From positions 1 to 32,961 of the forward strand of contig JAUWFQ010000008.1 in the NCBI GenBank assembly GCA_030606865.1: 32,961 nt of DNA. The letters are read 5' to 3'. Shown here in pieces: positions 1-9,006 of this stretch. The position numbers and the translations under genes are program-made. Below the pieces are notes generated by a model. It saw only the letters and a list, made by a program, of their open reading frames with translations, made no database searches and was not told where the DNA came from. Origin of the DNA: a bacterium. GTDB taxonomy: Bacteria > Fidelibacterota > Marinisomatia > Marinisomatales > JAHJCW01. Numbering within the stretch: the first letter of the stretch is position 1; each line of letters opens with the position of its first letter.

Positions 1-17
1 GTTAAAATTATTGAAAT

Positions 18-2669
18 ATGATCGGTAAAACCATATCCCATTATAAGATTATTGAAAAGCTTGGCGAAGGCGGAATGGGAGAAGTCTACCGAGCAGAAGA
101 TTTAACTCTTAAAAGGGAAGTAGCACTTAAGTTTTTACCCAAAGAATTCTGTCGAGATCCAAATGCAAAAAAGCGTTTAGTAAGTGAAGCTAGATCTGCC
201 TCGTCATTGGATCATAATAATATTTGTGTTATTCATGAAATTAGTGAAACAGATGACGGCCAACTGTTTATTAGTATGAATTATTATAAAGGTGAAACTC
301 TTCAGAAAAAATTACTGGAAGAACAACTTAGCATAAAAAATATTCTAAAATATATAATTCAAATTGCAAAAGGATTGGAAAAAGCTCATAGTAAGGAGAT
401 TGTTCATTGCGATATAAAACCAGGAAATATCTTAATAACTAATGACGGAATTGCAAAAATTGTAGACTTTGGAATTGCAAAGGTTTGTTGTCAGGAAAAA
501 CTCATCAGTCCTGATCGAACAACCGGTACAATCGCATATATGTCGCCGGAACAGATTAGTAACTCAAATATCGATCAGAGGACAGATATTTGGTCGCTTG
601 GCGTTATTTTATACGAAATGTTGACTAATCAAATACCGTTCCAAGATAGTTATGATCAAGCTGTTATGTATTCTATTATCAATGAAGAACCGAAAACAAT
701 AACAGCTATTAATTCTGATATCCCGATTGAATTAGAGCAGATCGTAAATAAAATGCTTAAAAAGAATCCTGATGATCGTTTTCAACAGGTTAGTGATTTA
801 TTACAGGATCTGAAAAGTTACAAAAGAAATAAAGATATTCCCGCAATTCCACTGAAAATACTGAAAAGTATATATGGTACAAAAAATAGAATTTGGTTTT
901 ATTTAATAGCGTCGCTTCTTTTGATAACAATTATTTCATCTATCGTATATTTTGCGATAATTCGAACACCACACGTTCCATCAATAGGAATTTTGAACAT
1001 GGAGAATCTTGGTGATCCGGAAGATGATTTTTGGTCAAGAGGAATTACCGAAGATCTCATTATAAATGTTGCTAGCGCTGGGGTTATAAGGGTTCCAACT
1101 ATTAATGATGTAAATAAATATAAGCGATCTGAGTTTAGCATGATGGAAATCGCCGAAAAGTTACGGGTAGACTATTTACTATTCAGTAGTTTCTTTAAAG
1201 CTGATAGTGTGTTTGATTTATGGTGTCGCATTATTGATCCAAAATCGGGTAAAGATATTTTTGCAAAAAAATGGACTAAACCGGTTAAAAATGCCAGTTC
1301 AATAACCACAATCCTTGCTGGTACGGTACTAAATAATCTCGGGATATCTACAAAAAAATCACTAAAAGTTCAGGTTATTATTGATCCTGATGCTTATGAG
1401 TATTATCTAAAAGGAAAGCATGCTTGGGAAACACGACAATATGAAAAAGACATCAACATTGCTAGAGGTTTATTAGAACAAGCTTTAGAAATATATCCAA
1501 ATTTTATGCAAGCCAAAATTCAATTGGGTCAAATATATGTTGGTGCAGTTAATTATGATAAAGCAAATGAATTATTTGGTGAGTGCCTAGTTTATGCTAG
1601 TGACATTAAAGATGAGAGAACAATCGCTTTAGCGATGTTTAATTTGGGTAACGTTCATCTTTTGCAATATAATACGGAGGGGGCTGTCAAATATTACGAT
1701 GAAGCCTTAAAGATTGTACAAAAATATGATGATAAATACAATGAAATACGAATATTACGTAATATTGGAGGGATCTATTATTGGGAGGGAAAATTCAGTA
1801 AGGCTGAATACTATATTTCAGAATCACGTATTTTGAGTGCAATGCTCGGCGATATTCAGGGTGAGGGGGGAGCATTGAATAATTTAGGAAGTGTATACTT
1901 AGCAAAACGAGATTATATATCAGCAATGGATGCGTATAAGAAATCACGCGATATTTTTGAAAAGATTGAAAATAAAAGCCAAATGGTGAATTCTTTGATA
2001 GGTATAAGTTATAGTTCTATGGGATTGGGGAAAATAGAATCAGCTCTAAAATATGCTGAAGCTTCATTGCAAGCAGCCAAAGAAATCTCCGATAAGCGAA
2101 ATGAAATCAGTTCGTTATCTTTTATTGGTGAAATTAATTATAGTATTGGAAATTATGACGCTGCTCATGATGTTTTTTTAAATGTATCAAAACTGGCTGA
2201 CATTATCGATGAAACTTATTACTTAGGTGTATCTTATCAATATCTTGGGCAATTAATGCGCCAAAAAGAACTATATGAGGAATCATTTAAGTTTTTTGAA
2301 TTAGCAAATAGTGTATGGACTAAGTTAGATGACCCAACCCATGGTATATGGACTACATCAGCATGGGCATTATCTGCTTTACAAAACGGAGAAAATTGGA
2401 CTGCTACAAATAAATTATTGGAATCTGAAACAATCCTAAAAAGTACAAAACCCTACGAAGATTATGCAGTGTGTGTTTACTATGATTTATATAATTACTA
2501 TATAATTGTTAAAGATACTTCATTAGCCTTAAAATATTTATCATCTGCAAATGATGAAATTCATGATCGTCTAAAATTTATTAATAATTCAAATGATAAG
2601 AATACTTATATGAAAAAAATTATTAAGTATCGTGAAGTTGTTGATTTATATAAGGAATATTTTGATTAA
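18..2669 (+). CDS. Membrane Ser/Thr protein kinase with C-terminal TPR repeats
   Basis: Predicted transmembrane Hanks-type kinase of 883 residues that would phosphorylate cytoplasmic proteins on Ser/Thr. Residues 8-270 form the kinase domain: glycine loop GEGGMG at 17-22, the ATP-binding lysine K38, catalytic loop H130-C131-D132 with K134 and N137, D150-F-G, and SPEQ at 176-179. A hydrophobic segment at about 292-315 is the only clear membrane span. Residues 320-445 resemble the TolB/FlgO-like nucleotide-independent domain often placed between kinase and TPRs, and about 459-860 is a run of TPR-like helical repeats, probably a periplasmic interaction platform. The HRD arginine is cysteine, making this a non-RD kinase. 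The start ATG has no strong ribosome binding site but begins exactly at the usual kinase N-terminus. The substrate is unknown. A strongly initiated small gene follows by 20 bases and is probably co-transcribed. Confidence 0.93.
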   Translation: MIGKTISHYKIIEKLGEGGMGEVYRAEDLTLKREVALKFLPKEFCRDPNAKKRLVSEARSASSLDHNNICVIHEISETDDGQLFISMNYYKGETLQKKLLEEQLSIKNILKYIIQIAKGLEKAHSKEIVHCDIKPGNILITNDGIAKIVDFGIAKVCCQEKLISPDRTTGTIAYMSPEQISNSNIDQRTDIWSLGVILYEMLTNQIPFQDSYDQAVMYSIINEEPKTITAINSDIPIELEQIVNKMLKKNPDDRFQQVSDLLQDLKSYKRNKDIPAIPLKILKSIYGTKNRIWFYLIASLLLITIISSIVYFAIIRTPHVPSIGILNMENLGDPEDDFWSRGITEDLIINVASAGVIRVPTINDVNKYKRSEFSMMEIAEKLRVDYLLFSSFFKADSVFDLWCRIIDPKSGKDIFAKKWTKPVKNASSITTILAGTVLNNLGISTKKSLKVQVIIDPDAYEYYLKGKHAWETRQYEKDINIARGLLEQALEIYPNFMQAKIQLGQIYVGAVNYDKANELFGECLVYASDIKDERTIALAMFNLGNVHLLQYNTEGAVKYYDEALKIVQKYDDKYNEIRILRNIGGIYYWEGKFSKAEYYISESRILSAMLGDIQGEGGALNNLGSVYLAKRDYISAMDAYKKSRDIFEKIENKSQMVNSLIGISYSSMGLGKIESALKYAEASLQAAKEISDKRNEISSLSFIGEINYSIGNYDAAHDVFLNVSKLADIIDETYYLGVSYQYLGQLMRQKELYEESFKFFELANSVWTKLDDPTHGIWTTSAWALSALQNGENWTATNKLLESETILKSTKPYEDYAVCVYYDLYNYYIIVKDTSLALKYLSSANDEIHDRLKFINNSNDKNTYMKKIIKYREVVDLYKEYFD

Positions 2670-2689
2670 CAAACAAAAAGGAGAACAAC

Positions 2690-2953
2690 ATGGCTAGACC
2701 ACCTATCATAATATCAAATGGAGGACTACTTGAAAAATTAGCAAAAGGAAAACCGGAGCAAGAAAAATTAAAAAAGGCAATACTAGCTCTTGACAAAAGT
2801 ACTGCAAGATGGATTATTAGAAAAGACAACAAAAAGCCTTTGATTTTATGGCATCTTGCTGGTGAAGAAGATCATCTGAATATGGAAACGTTAAGGGATT
2901 GGGTTGGTGGAGAATTTACACTTGGCGATGAAGTAACATTAGATCAAAGGTAA
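2690..2953 (+). CDS. Small unrecognised protein downstream of the kinase
   Basis: An 87-residue protein I do not recognise. It has no signal peptide or membrane segment and is rich in Lys, Glu and Leu. Its first half (about residues 13-45) looks helical and charged, and the second half contains two Trp-containing stretches (ILWHLAGEEDH and RDWVGGEF) that look like a small folded domain. A strong ribosome binding site (AAGGAG) lies just before the ATG, and the gene starts 20 bases after the kinase stop, so co-transcription is likely. It could be a kinase substrate or partner, but only the proximity suggests this. No function is assigned. Confidence 0.7.
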   Translation: MARPPIIISNGGLLEKLAKGKPEQEKLKKAILALDKSTARWIIRKDNKKPLILWHLAGEEDHLNMETLRDWVGGEFTLGDEVTLDQR

Positions 2954-2994
2954 CCTAAGACTCGCACGATAAAAAGTAGTTAATAATAATTATT

Positions 2995-3156
2995 ATGATT
3001 GATACTGTAATAGAGAAGACGGTTGTTACATCAAGTGATTCAATTAATTTTGTACAAAATTTAGAACTGATGGATGTGACACATATAATTTTCGTTTCGG
3101 TAATTATATTAGGAGTTTACTATTCTACAAAGTATTTAGAAGATTTATTTATCTAA
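2995..3156 (+). CDS. Possible 53-residue single-span membrane micro-protein
   Basis: An ATG-to-TAA frame encoding 53 residues, with a polar N-terminal half and one hydrophobic stretch (IIFVSVIILGVYYS, about residues 31-44) followed by a short charged tail, the layout of a small single-pass membrane protein. It lies 41 bases after the 87-residue gene on the same strand, so it could be the third gene of the kinase transcript. No convincing ribosome binding site precedes the ATG, and the sequence is AT-rich, where short open frames with hydrophobic codons arise by chance. Treat as tentative. Confidence 0.3.
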   Translation: MIDTVIEKTVVTSSDSINFVQNLELMDVTHIIFVSVIILGVYYSTKYLEDLFI

Positions 3157-3287
3157 GAATTACAATTTTGATAAAAGCAAAAAGTAATTGTTAAAATTGT
3201 ATATGATACTTATTTGATTTATTTGGTGTAGAGTTAATGATTTTCATTAACCATCCATCAGGAATCTTCCATGTAACTAGTATGCAA
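3157..3287. other. Non-coding remainder of the 334-base gap 2954-3287
   Basis: Apart from the micro-ORF and the inverted repeat at 3233-3251, this AT-rich stretch between convergent genes shows no gene, tRNA or clear terminator. The short stretch 2954-2994 before the micro-ORF is likewise featureless. Confidence 0.5.
3233..3251. repeat. Perfect 8-bp inverted repeat between convergent genes
   Basis: GTTAATGA and TCATTAAC flank a three-base TTT spacer, giving a perfect hairpin between the plus-strand small genes and the minus-strand STAS gene that converges on it. No T-run follows on either strand, so it is not a standard intrinsic terminator. It could be a weak transcript end, a protein-binding palindrome or AT-rich coincidence. 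Confidence 0.4.
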
Positions 3288-3623
3288 TTAAAAACTATCT
3301 ACGGCTTCTTGTACGGTATCGTAATCTTCTAGAATTTTTATTAGTTGCGTAAATATTAGTACACTGCGAATCTTCCGTGTAGATCGAGCTAGTTTTAGGT
3401 TTCCACCAGCATTTTTTACAGAGGTGTAGGATGCTAGTATTGCACCTAATCCTACACTAGCTAGCCAGGTTACTTTACCGAGATCTATTACTATTTTAGT
3501 TTGGTTTTTTGCGATTAATTCTTTTACGTATTTGTGCAGGTCGGTACTTTTGGCATCTATCATCATTTTACCGGAGATTGTAAGTACAGTAATATCATCG
3601 TGTAATTTTTCTGATATTCTCAT
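3288..3623 (-). CDS. STAS-domain anti-sigma factor antagonist (SpoIIAA/RsbV-like)
   Basis: A 111-residue single STAS domain covering the whole protein, the size of SpoIIAA and RsbV. Such proteins bind anti-sigma kinases in partner switching and are turned off by phosphorylation of a serine in the DS[ST]GLG loop. Here the loop reads L-A-S-V-G-L-G, so S56 matches the phosphorylatable serine while the preceding Asp is Ala. The strand pattern ITVLTISGKM near the N-terminus and IVIDLGKVTW before the loop are typical. The minus-strand ribosome binding site AAGGAAG lies just before the ATG. No anti-sigma kinase or PP2C phosphatase is encoded in the window, so its partners must lie elsewhere. It is monocistronic and converges on the kinase gene group. 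The Hanks-type kinase nearby is not a known STAS kinase, and a link is only a guess. Confidence 0.85.
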   Translation of the reverse strand: MRISEKLHDDITVLTISGKMMIDAKSTDLHKYVKELIAKNQTKIVIDLGKVTWLASVGLGAILASYTSVKNAGGNLKLARSTRKIRSVLIFTQLIKILEDYDTVQEAVDSF

Positions 3624-3995
3624 GAAAACTTCCTTCTATTGTAATAGGAGAATCTAATGGTTGACTACTAATTAAACAACAGTTTCAAATATTGTTAAAA
3701 AAGAGTCCCTGTATAATTAATTTCTTGGAACTCTTTGTTTGACAGTAAGATCACGTTTTTGACACGTTTTTCTATAAGTGGTGATATTGTTGACACTTCG
3801 TTGGGCTCAAAACCCAAAGGTCGTAGGTTCGATTCCGTCTGGCTCCACAGTCACATTCAAGATTGAAGATTTAAAATTCTATTAATATTTTCTTTTCATT
3901 CTTTTCCTACCTATATATTTTGTTGAATATCATCAAATTCGTATTAAATTTCCTTAACATTTTAGATTGTACTATTAAACCAAACCGGAGGGACC
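3624..3995. other. 372-base intergenic region, divergent promoters expected
   Basis: This gap separates the divergent STAS and transporter genes, so it should hold promoters for both, but no convincing -35/-10 pair with normal spacing was found. It contains an imperfect hairpin (AAAGAGT at 3700-3706 with ACTCTTT at 3730-3736) and the tRNA-like fragment at 3801-3849. An AAACCGGAGGGACC ribosome binding region precedes the transporter ATG. Confidence 0.6.
3801..3849 (+). pseudogene. Degenerate 3' tRNA fragment (anticodon arm to acceptor end)
   Basis: The sequence reads as the 3' half of a tRNA: a perfect anticodon stem TTGGG/CCCAA (3801-3805, 3813-3817) around the seven-base loop CTCAAAA, a variable region AGGTC, the T-loop TTCGATT (3828-3834) and an acceptor-like TGGCTCC plus A. 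The loop resembles a Met-type CTCATAA with one change, giving nominal anticodon CAA. The T-stem strands GTAGG and CCGTC mismatch at two of five positions. No matching 5' acceptor strand (GGAGCCA) or D-arm is found upstream, and CCA is not encoded. It is therefore a remnant rather than a working tRNA, possibly a junction of two tRNA genes or an old integration site. Confidence 0.6.
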
Positions 3996-5273
3996 ATGCT
4001 TGATAACAAAAAAACGATTAGAAGTTGGGCGTTTTATGATTGGGCAAATTCAGCATTTGCAACAACAGTAATGGCTGGATTTTTCCCAATTTTCTTTAAA
4101 AAATATTGGGCGAATCCTGAAAATCTTACACAAAGCACCTATTATCTTGGTCTCGCCAATTCAATTGCATCAATATTAGTGGCAGCACTTGCTCCTTTCT
4201 TAGGTGCTATTGCAGATCGTGGAACAACGAAAAAGAAATTCTTATTCACATTTGCATTCCTTGGTATTATTATGACAGGTGGTTTATGGATGGTTGCTCA
4301 GGGGCAATGGCAAATAGCTATTCTATTTTATATTTTGGCTACTGTTGGATTCTCAGGCGGGAATATATTTTATGATTCATTATTACCGGGCGTAGCATCA
4401 AAAAAGAAGGTAGACTATGCATCATCTCTTGGATTCGGTTTAGGATATTTAGGAGGAGGAATTTTATTTTTAGTAAATGTATTAATGTATCAAATGCCGG
4501 AAATGTTTGGAATCGCTGATGGTGCAACTGCGATAAGATTATCGTTTCTATCTGTTGCAATTTGGTGGGCTGTCTTTTCTATCCCTATCTTTTTATGGGT
4601 AGAAGAACCAAAAATATATAAAAAAGTTGGCATTATTAAATCAATTAGTTTAGGTTGGAAACAACTTGCTGGCACAATTCAAGATATTAAACATCTTAAA
4701 GTAGTTGGATTATTTCTTTTAGCTTATTGGTTTTATATCGATGGTGTTGATACAATTGTCAGAATGGCTGTTGATATTGGGGTAACACTTGGATTTGATG
4801 ATAGCGCTTTGATTATTGCTTTATTGATGGTTCAATTTATTGCTTTCCCATGCACATTATTATTTGCGAAATACTCCAATAAAGTAGGTTTAAAAAAAGC
4901 CATTATGACTGGTATTATAGGTTATGGTGTTATAACGTTTTTAGGATACTTCATGACTCAAACATGGCATTTCTTTGTTCTAGCTGGTATGATTGGTCTT
5001 TTCCAAGGAGGTATACAAGCACTTAGCCGAAGTTTGTACACTAGATTAATACCAAAAGAAAAAGCTGCTGAGTTCTTTGGTTTTTATAATATGCTTGGCA
5101 AATTTGCTGCAGTTATTGGCCCATTTATGCTTGGTACAATAACAGTAATTACAGGTAATGTAAGACTAGGTATTCTTTCAATTTTAATTCTATTTATTAT
5201 TGGTGGATTTTTACTTCTTAAAGTAAATATTGAAGAAGGCGAAAAGATGGCAAGAGAGTATTTAGCGAAATAA
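3996..5273 (+). CDS. UMF1-family MFS transporter
   Basis: A 425-residue inner-membrane protein with about 12 hydrophobic segments, matching the UMF1 family of the major facilitator superfamily (related to Atg22 vacuolar effluxers). The N-terminal WAFYDWANSAF at 11-21 is the family hallmark, and the LGAIADRGTTKKK loop after the second/third span is the usual MFS A-like motif. Substrates of bacterial UMF1 proteins are mostly unknown; amino-acid or small-molecule efflux is inferred from the eukaryotic relatives only. The ATG follows a good GGAGG site. The gene stands alone and is closed by an intrinsic terminator 21 bases after the stop. Confidence 0.9.
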   Translation: MLDNKKTIRSWAFYDWANSAFATTVMAGFFPIFFKKYWANPENLTQSTYYLGLANSIASILVAALAPFLGAIADRGTTKKKFLFTFAFLGIIMTGGLWMVAQGQWQIAILFYILATVGFSGGNIFYDSLLPGVASKKKVDYASSLGFGLGYLGGGILFLVNVLMYQMPEMFGIADGATAIRLSFLSVAIWWAVFSIPIFLWVEEPKIYKKVGIIKSISLGWKQLAGTIQDIKHLKVVGLFLLAYWFYIDGVDTIVRMAVDIGVTLGFDDSALIIALLMVQFIAFPCTLLFAKYSNKVGLKKAIMTGIIGYGVITFLGYFMTQTWHFFVLAGMIGLFQGGIQALSRSLYTRLIPKEKAAEFFGFYNMLGKFAAVIGPFMLGTITVITGNVRLGILSILILFIIGGFLLLKVNIEEGEKMAREYLAK

Positions 5274-5293
5274 TAAAAATCTAATATAATTCT

Positions 5294-5326
5294 AAAAAAA
5301 GGAGTGAAATATTCACTCCTTTTTTA
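5294..5326 (+). terminator. Intrinsic terminator after the UMF1 transporter
   Basis: AAAAAAGGAGTGA pairs with TCACTCCTTTTTT around a five-base loop, with the T-run forming the 3' side. The A-run/T-run symmetry would allow function on both strands, but only the plus-strand transporter needs it. Confidence 0.9.
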
Positions 5327-5468
5327 TAATAAAAAATAATAGGATGTTAAAGTCCGTTTTCCTTGTAGTCGATATATTAAGCTCAGTAAATTTGACGGAT
5401 AAATTATAAATAAAAATTTCTTAATAATAATAACAACTAACAATTTTACTAAATATTCGGAGGAATAA

Positions 5469-7406
5469 GTGACTGTAAAAGTATATAAACCAAGTGTCGA
5501 TTCATCTAAAAATGCATGGATATCTGACCTTGATCAGTATCAAAAATTGTATGACGAATCGGTTAATAACCCGGACGAATTTTGGGCGGGAATCGCTGAA
5601 CGGATTACATGGACAAAGAAATGGGAAAAAGTTCGCTCATTTGATTTTATTGAAGGAAATATCAAATATTATGAAGGCGGAAAACTAAATGTTGCCTATA
5701 ATTGCTTAGATCGTCATGTTGAAGACGGTCATGGTGATCAAACAGCTTTGATTTGGGAAGGTAATAATCCTGCAGAAGATAAAAGATTCACGTACAATGA
5801 GCTAAAGGATGAGGTATCAAAATTTGCAAATGTTTTGAAATCCAATGGTATTGAAAAAGGCGATAGAGTATGTCTTTACATGCAAATGATTCCTGAACTC
5901 ACAGTAGCAATGTTGGCTTGCGCACGAATTGGCGCAGTCCATTCAATTGTTTTTGGCGCGTTCTCATCAGATTCTCTTCGTGACAGAATCAATGATTCAG
6001 CTTGTAAAGCGCTAATTACACAAGATACGGGTGTGCGTGGTAAAAAATTAAACATTCCAATGAAAGTTAAGGCTGATAAAGCTGTAAAAGAAACTCCTTC
6101 AATCGAGCATGTATTTGTTGTAAAACGTACCGGTGAGGAAGTATCAATGGAATCGGGTCGTGATCTATGGTGGCATGAAGAAATGGCAAAAGCTTCCAAT
6201 GATTGTCCACCGCAAGAAATGGATGCGGAAGATCCGTTATTCATTCTTTATACATCGGGTTCAACCGGAAAACCGAAAGGTGTTTTGCACACTACGGGTG
6301 GTTACTTAGTATATGCTGCTTATACGCATGAATTGGTATTTGATTATCACGAGGGCGATATTTACTGGTGCACAGCTGATATCGGTTGGATAACCGGACA
6401 TTCATACATTGTGTATGGTCCGCTTGCTAATCGTGCAACTACCGTAATGTTTGAGGGTGTTCCAAATTCCCCTGATTTTGGACGATTTTGGGAAATAGTT
6501 GATAAACATAATATTAACATCTTTTATACTGCTCCGACAGCTTTACGCGCACTCATGCGTGAAGGTGATGATTGGGTATTAAAACATGGTTTATCTAGCT
6601 TACGTTTACTTGGTACAGTTGGAGAACCGATCAAAGAACCGGAATGGAATTGGTATTATAATATTGTAGGTAAAGGGAAATGTCAAATCGTAGATACCTG
6701 GTGGCAAACTGAAACTGGTGGCATTATGATTACACCTTTACCAGGTGCAACGCCAATAAAACCTGGTTCTGCAACATTCCCGTTTTTTGGTATAGAACCT
6801 GTATTATTAACTGAAGAAGGTAAAGAAATAGAAGGTAATGGCGTATCCGGTTTATTGGCGATTAAAGCAGCATGGCCCGGAATAATGCGCACCTTATATG
6901 GCGATCATGAACGATTCAAGCAAACTTATTTTGCAATGTATCCCGGTTACTATTTCACAGGCGATGGTGCTCGACGTGATGAAGATGGATATTATTGGAT
7001 TACCGGACGTGTTGATGATGTATTGAATGTTTCAGGTCACCGCATCGGCACTGCCGAAGTAGAAGGAGCAATCGGTAAAGCAGAAGGAGTTGCCGAAGCA
7101 GCTGTAGTAGGATTCCCGCATGATATTAAAGGTCAAGGTATTTATGCCTACGTGACTTTAATGGCAGATGTTGAGCCAAGTGAGGATATTCAAAAAGCTA
7201 TTCTTAAATCGGTAACTAATGATATTGGACCACATTCTAAACCCGATAAGATCCAATTTACATCGGCACTTCCAAAAACTCGTTCAGGCAAAATCATGCG
7301 TAGAATTTTACGTAAAATTGCTGAAAATGAAATTGATTCGTTAGGTGATATTTCCACTTTAGCCGATCCAAGTGTTGTTGACGCTTTAGTTCAAAATCGT
7401 AAATAA
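5469..7406 (+). CDS. acs: Acetyl-CoA synthetase (AMP-forming)
   Basis: Converts acetate, ATP and CoA to acetyl-CoA through an acetyl-AMP intermediate in the cytoplasm. The 645 residues match the usual length of about 650. The adenylate-forming P-loop [12 protein letters not shown] lies at 261-272, WWQTETGG is the acyl-adenylate motif, [20 protein letters not shown] the hinge region, and SGKIMRR (606-612) carries catalytic lysine K608, equivalent to Salmonella Acs K609, which is controlled by reversible acetylation. The start is GTG at 5469 with GGAGGA six bases ahead; this gives the expected N-terminus. The gene stands alone between terminators. An HDAC-family protein at 29335 could be its deacetylase by analogy with Bacillus AcuC, but it is not adjacent. 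Confidence 0.97.
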   Translation: MTVKVYKPSVDSSKNAWISDLDQYQKLYDESVNNPDEFWAGIAERITWTKKWEKVRSFDFIEGNIKYYEGGKLNVAYNCLDRHVEDGHGDQTALIWEGNNPAEDKRFTYNELKDEVSKFANVLKSNGIEKGDRVCLYMQMIPELTVAMLACARIGAVHSIVFGAFSSDSLRDRINDSACKALITQDTGVRGKKLNIPMKVKADKAVKETPSIEHVFVVKRTGEEVSMESGRDLWWHEEMAKASNDCPPQEMDAEDPLFILYTSGSTGKPKGVLHTTGGYLVYAAYTHELVFDYHEGDIYWCTADIGWITGHSYIVYGPLANRATTVMFEGVPNSPDFGRFWEIVDKHNINIFYTAPTALRALMREGDDWVLKHGLSSLRLLGTVGEPIKEPEWNWYYNIVGKGKCQIVDTWWQTETGGIMITPLPGATPIKPGSATFPFFGIEPVLLTEEGKEIEGNGVSGLLAIKAAWPGIMRTLYGDHERFKQTYFAMYPGYYFTGDGARRDEDGYYWITGRVDDVLNVSGHRIGTAEVEGAIGKAEGVAEAAVVGFPHDIKGQGIYAYVTLMADVEPSEDIQKAILKSVTNDIGPHSKPDKIQFTSALPKTRSGKIMRRILRKIAENEIDSLGDISTLADPSVVDALVQNRK

Positions 7407-7414
7407 ATAGAAAA

Positions 7415-7449
7415 AAATAGAAAAGGCTCATACTGAGCCTTTTCTATTT
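7415..7449 (+). terminator. Intrinsic terminator after acs
   Basis: A 16-bp perfect stem (AAATAGAAAAGGCTCA with its complement) closes on a three-base loop, with the T-rich descending arm serving as the U-tract. It starts 8 bases after the acs stop codon. Confidence 0.92.
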
Positions 7450-7522
7450 AAATTGAGAATAAAAATATTATTAGTATATTTTATTGTTTATAATCAATAA
7501 TTAATAGTTAATAGAGGAATTA

Positions 7523-8989
7523 ATGGGATATTTAAAATCAGTAAAAAATTTGACAGCTACATTTTCTAAAACTCAAACAGATTTATTTGCCGTTGGTGTT
7601 TTTGAAGATTTAAAACTTTCTACAATCGGAAAAGAAGCTGATGAATACGTTAATGGACAAATGTCAGCAGCCATTAAAAATGGTGATATAAAAGGGAAAA
7701 GCGGCGATACATCAATATTTTATGGACAAAAGAAAAGGATTTTAGTAGTTGGGCTAGGAGATAAAAAGAAATTTGATGAAGAAGTGATTAGATTAGCAGG
7801 TGGCACCGTATTAAAAACTGCTATATCTAAAAAATTAAAAACAGTAGCAATGGAATTATTTGGAGGTAAAAAGGCAGCTTCTTTCAGTCATGCTTTAGCA
7901 GAAGGAATTGTTTTAGGAAGCTACCAATTTATTACTTACAAAACTCAAGATAAGGAACTTTTCGAAGTCGATAGTGCATCAGTTTTAAATGCTGATCCTA
8001 AAGCATTGGCAAAAGGATCAATTATTGCATCAGCTGTTTGCTTTGCCCGAGATGTAGAAAATGATCCGGGTAATGTTACAACTCCTACAAAGTTAGCTAA
8101 ATTAGCAAAAGAAATTGCTTCTGAGGGAGGTATGAAACTTACGGTGTTTGATCGGAAGAAATTTACGGAAATGGGAATGGGAGCATTTGCTGGAGTTGCC
8201 TTGGGAACGGGCGAACCCCCAAAGTTCATCTTATTGGAATATAAAGGCGGTAAAACCAATGAAAAACCGATTGCACTTGTTGGAAAAGGTCTGACCTTTG
8301 ATAGCGGCGGAATATCAATTAAACCCTCTGCAAGTATGGATGAAATGAAATTTGATATGTGTGGTGGTGGTCTTGTACTTGGGGTTATGAAGGCTGTTGC
8401 TCAGTTAAAACCAAAAGTAAACATTGTAGCTGCAGTTCCGGCTACAGAGAATTTATCAGGTAATAAAGCTTATAAACCCGGAGATATTCTCACAGCTTAC
8501 AATGGTAAAACCATAGAAGTATTGAATACCGATGCCGAAGGTCGCTTGATATTAGCAGATGCATTAGCGTATGTAAGTAAGCATTTTAAGCCACAATATA
8601 TGTTGGATTTTGCAACATTAACTGGTGCAGTAGTAATTGCATTGGGTCATGTTGCAACCGGAATTATGGGAACTGATGAAAAGTTAGTCGAAAAGGTGAA
8701 GAACAGTTCAAAGAGTACAGGTGAAAAGGTTTGGGAATTTCCACTTTGGGATGAATATTGTGAGCAAATTAAATCGGAAATTGCGGATATTAAAAATGTT
8801 GGCGCTACTCGACAGGCGGGAACTATCGCCGCCGGCGCATTCCTAAAAGAATTCGTTGGTGAAGGAATTCCATGGGTACATTTTGATATTGCCGGAACAG
8901 CATATAATAATAAAGAAAGTTCGTTAACATATAAAAAAGGTGCATCTGGAGCAATAATTCGATTAGTATTGGACATGATTCAAGGATAA
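7523..8989 (+). CDS. pepA: Leucyl aminopeptidase, M17 family
   Basis: Cytosolic di-metal aminopeptidase that removes N-terminal residues from peptides during protein turnover. Its 488 residues match the M17 family. The C-terminal catalytic domain shows the metal and active-site residues in order: K255 and D260 in VGKGLTFDSGG, K267, D278, and the M17 signature NTDAEGRL with D337, E339 and R341. The poorly conserved N-terminal domain spans about 1-165. AGAGGA precedes the ATG at suitable spacing. The gene stands alone with a terminator on each side. In Escherichia coli PepA also binds DNA in Xer recombination; nothing here shows whether this one does. Confidence 0.96.
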   Translation: MGYLKSVKNLTATFSKTQTDLFAVGVFEDLKLSTIGKEADEYVNGQMSAAIKNGDIKGKSGDTSIFYGQKKRILVVGLGDKKKFDEEVIRLAGGTVLKTAISKKLKTVAMELFGGKKAASFSHALAEGIVLGSYQFITYKTQDKELFEVDSASVLNADPKALAKGSIIASAVCFARDVENDPGNVTTPTKLAKLAKEIASEGGMKLTVFDRKKFTEMGMGAFAGVALGTGEPPKFILLEYKGGKTNEKPIALVGKGLTFDSGGISIKPSASMDEMKFDMCGGGLVLGVMKAVAQLKPKVNIVAAVPATENLSGNKAYKPGDILTAYNGKTIEVLNTDAEGRLILADALAYVSKHFKPQYMLDFATLTGAVVIALGHVATGIMGTDEKLVEKVKNSSKSTGEKVWEFPLWDEYCEQIKSEIADIKNVGATRQAGTIAAGAFLKEFVGEGIPWVHFDIAGTAYNNKESSLTYKKGASGAIIRLVLDMIQG

Positions 8990-9006
8990 AACAAATATAA
9001 AATAAT

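Noticed and set aside
18-3623. Kinase and STAS protein forming a partner-switching module
   Set aside because: The kinase is Hanks-type rather than a GHKL anti-sigma kinase, the STAS gene is on the opposite strand, and no phosphatase or sigma factor is nearby.
3700-3736. Imperfect hairpin AAAGAGT/ACTCTTT upstream of the tRNA fragment
   Set aside because: It has a long loop, a bulge and no gene upstream that it would terminate; chance is likely in AT-rich DNA.
3952-3980. TTAACA and TATTAA as a promoter for the UMF1 transporter gene
   Set aside because: The spacing is only 13 bases, too short for a normal sigma-70 promoter.
5876-6244. Antisense open frame inside acs
   Set aside because: It mirrors the coding frame of a clear gene on the other strand, has no ribosome binding site and encodes no recognisable domain. 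Similar shadow frames inside pepA, meaB, trxB and other genes were dropped for the same reason.
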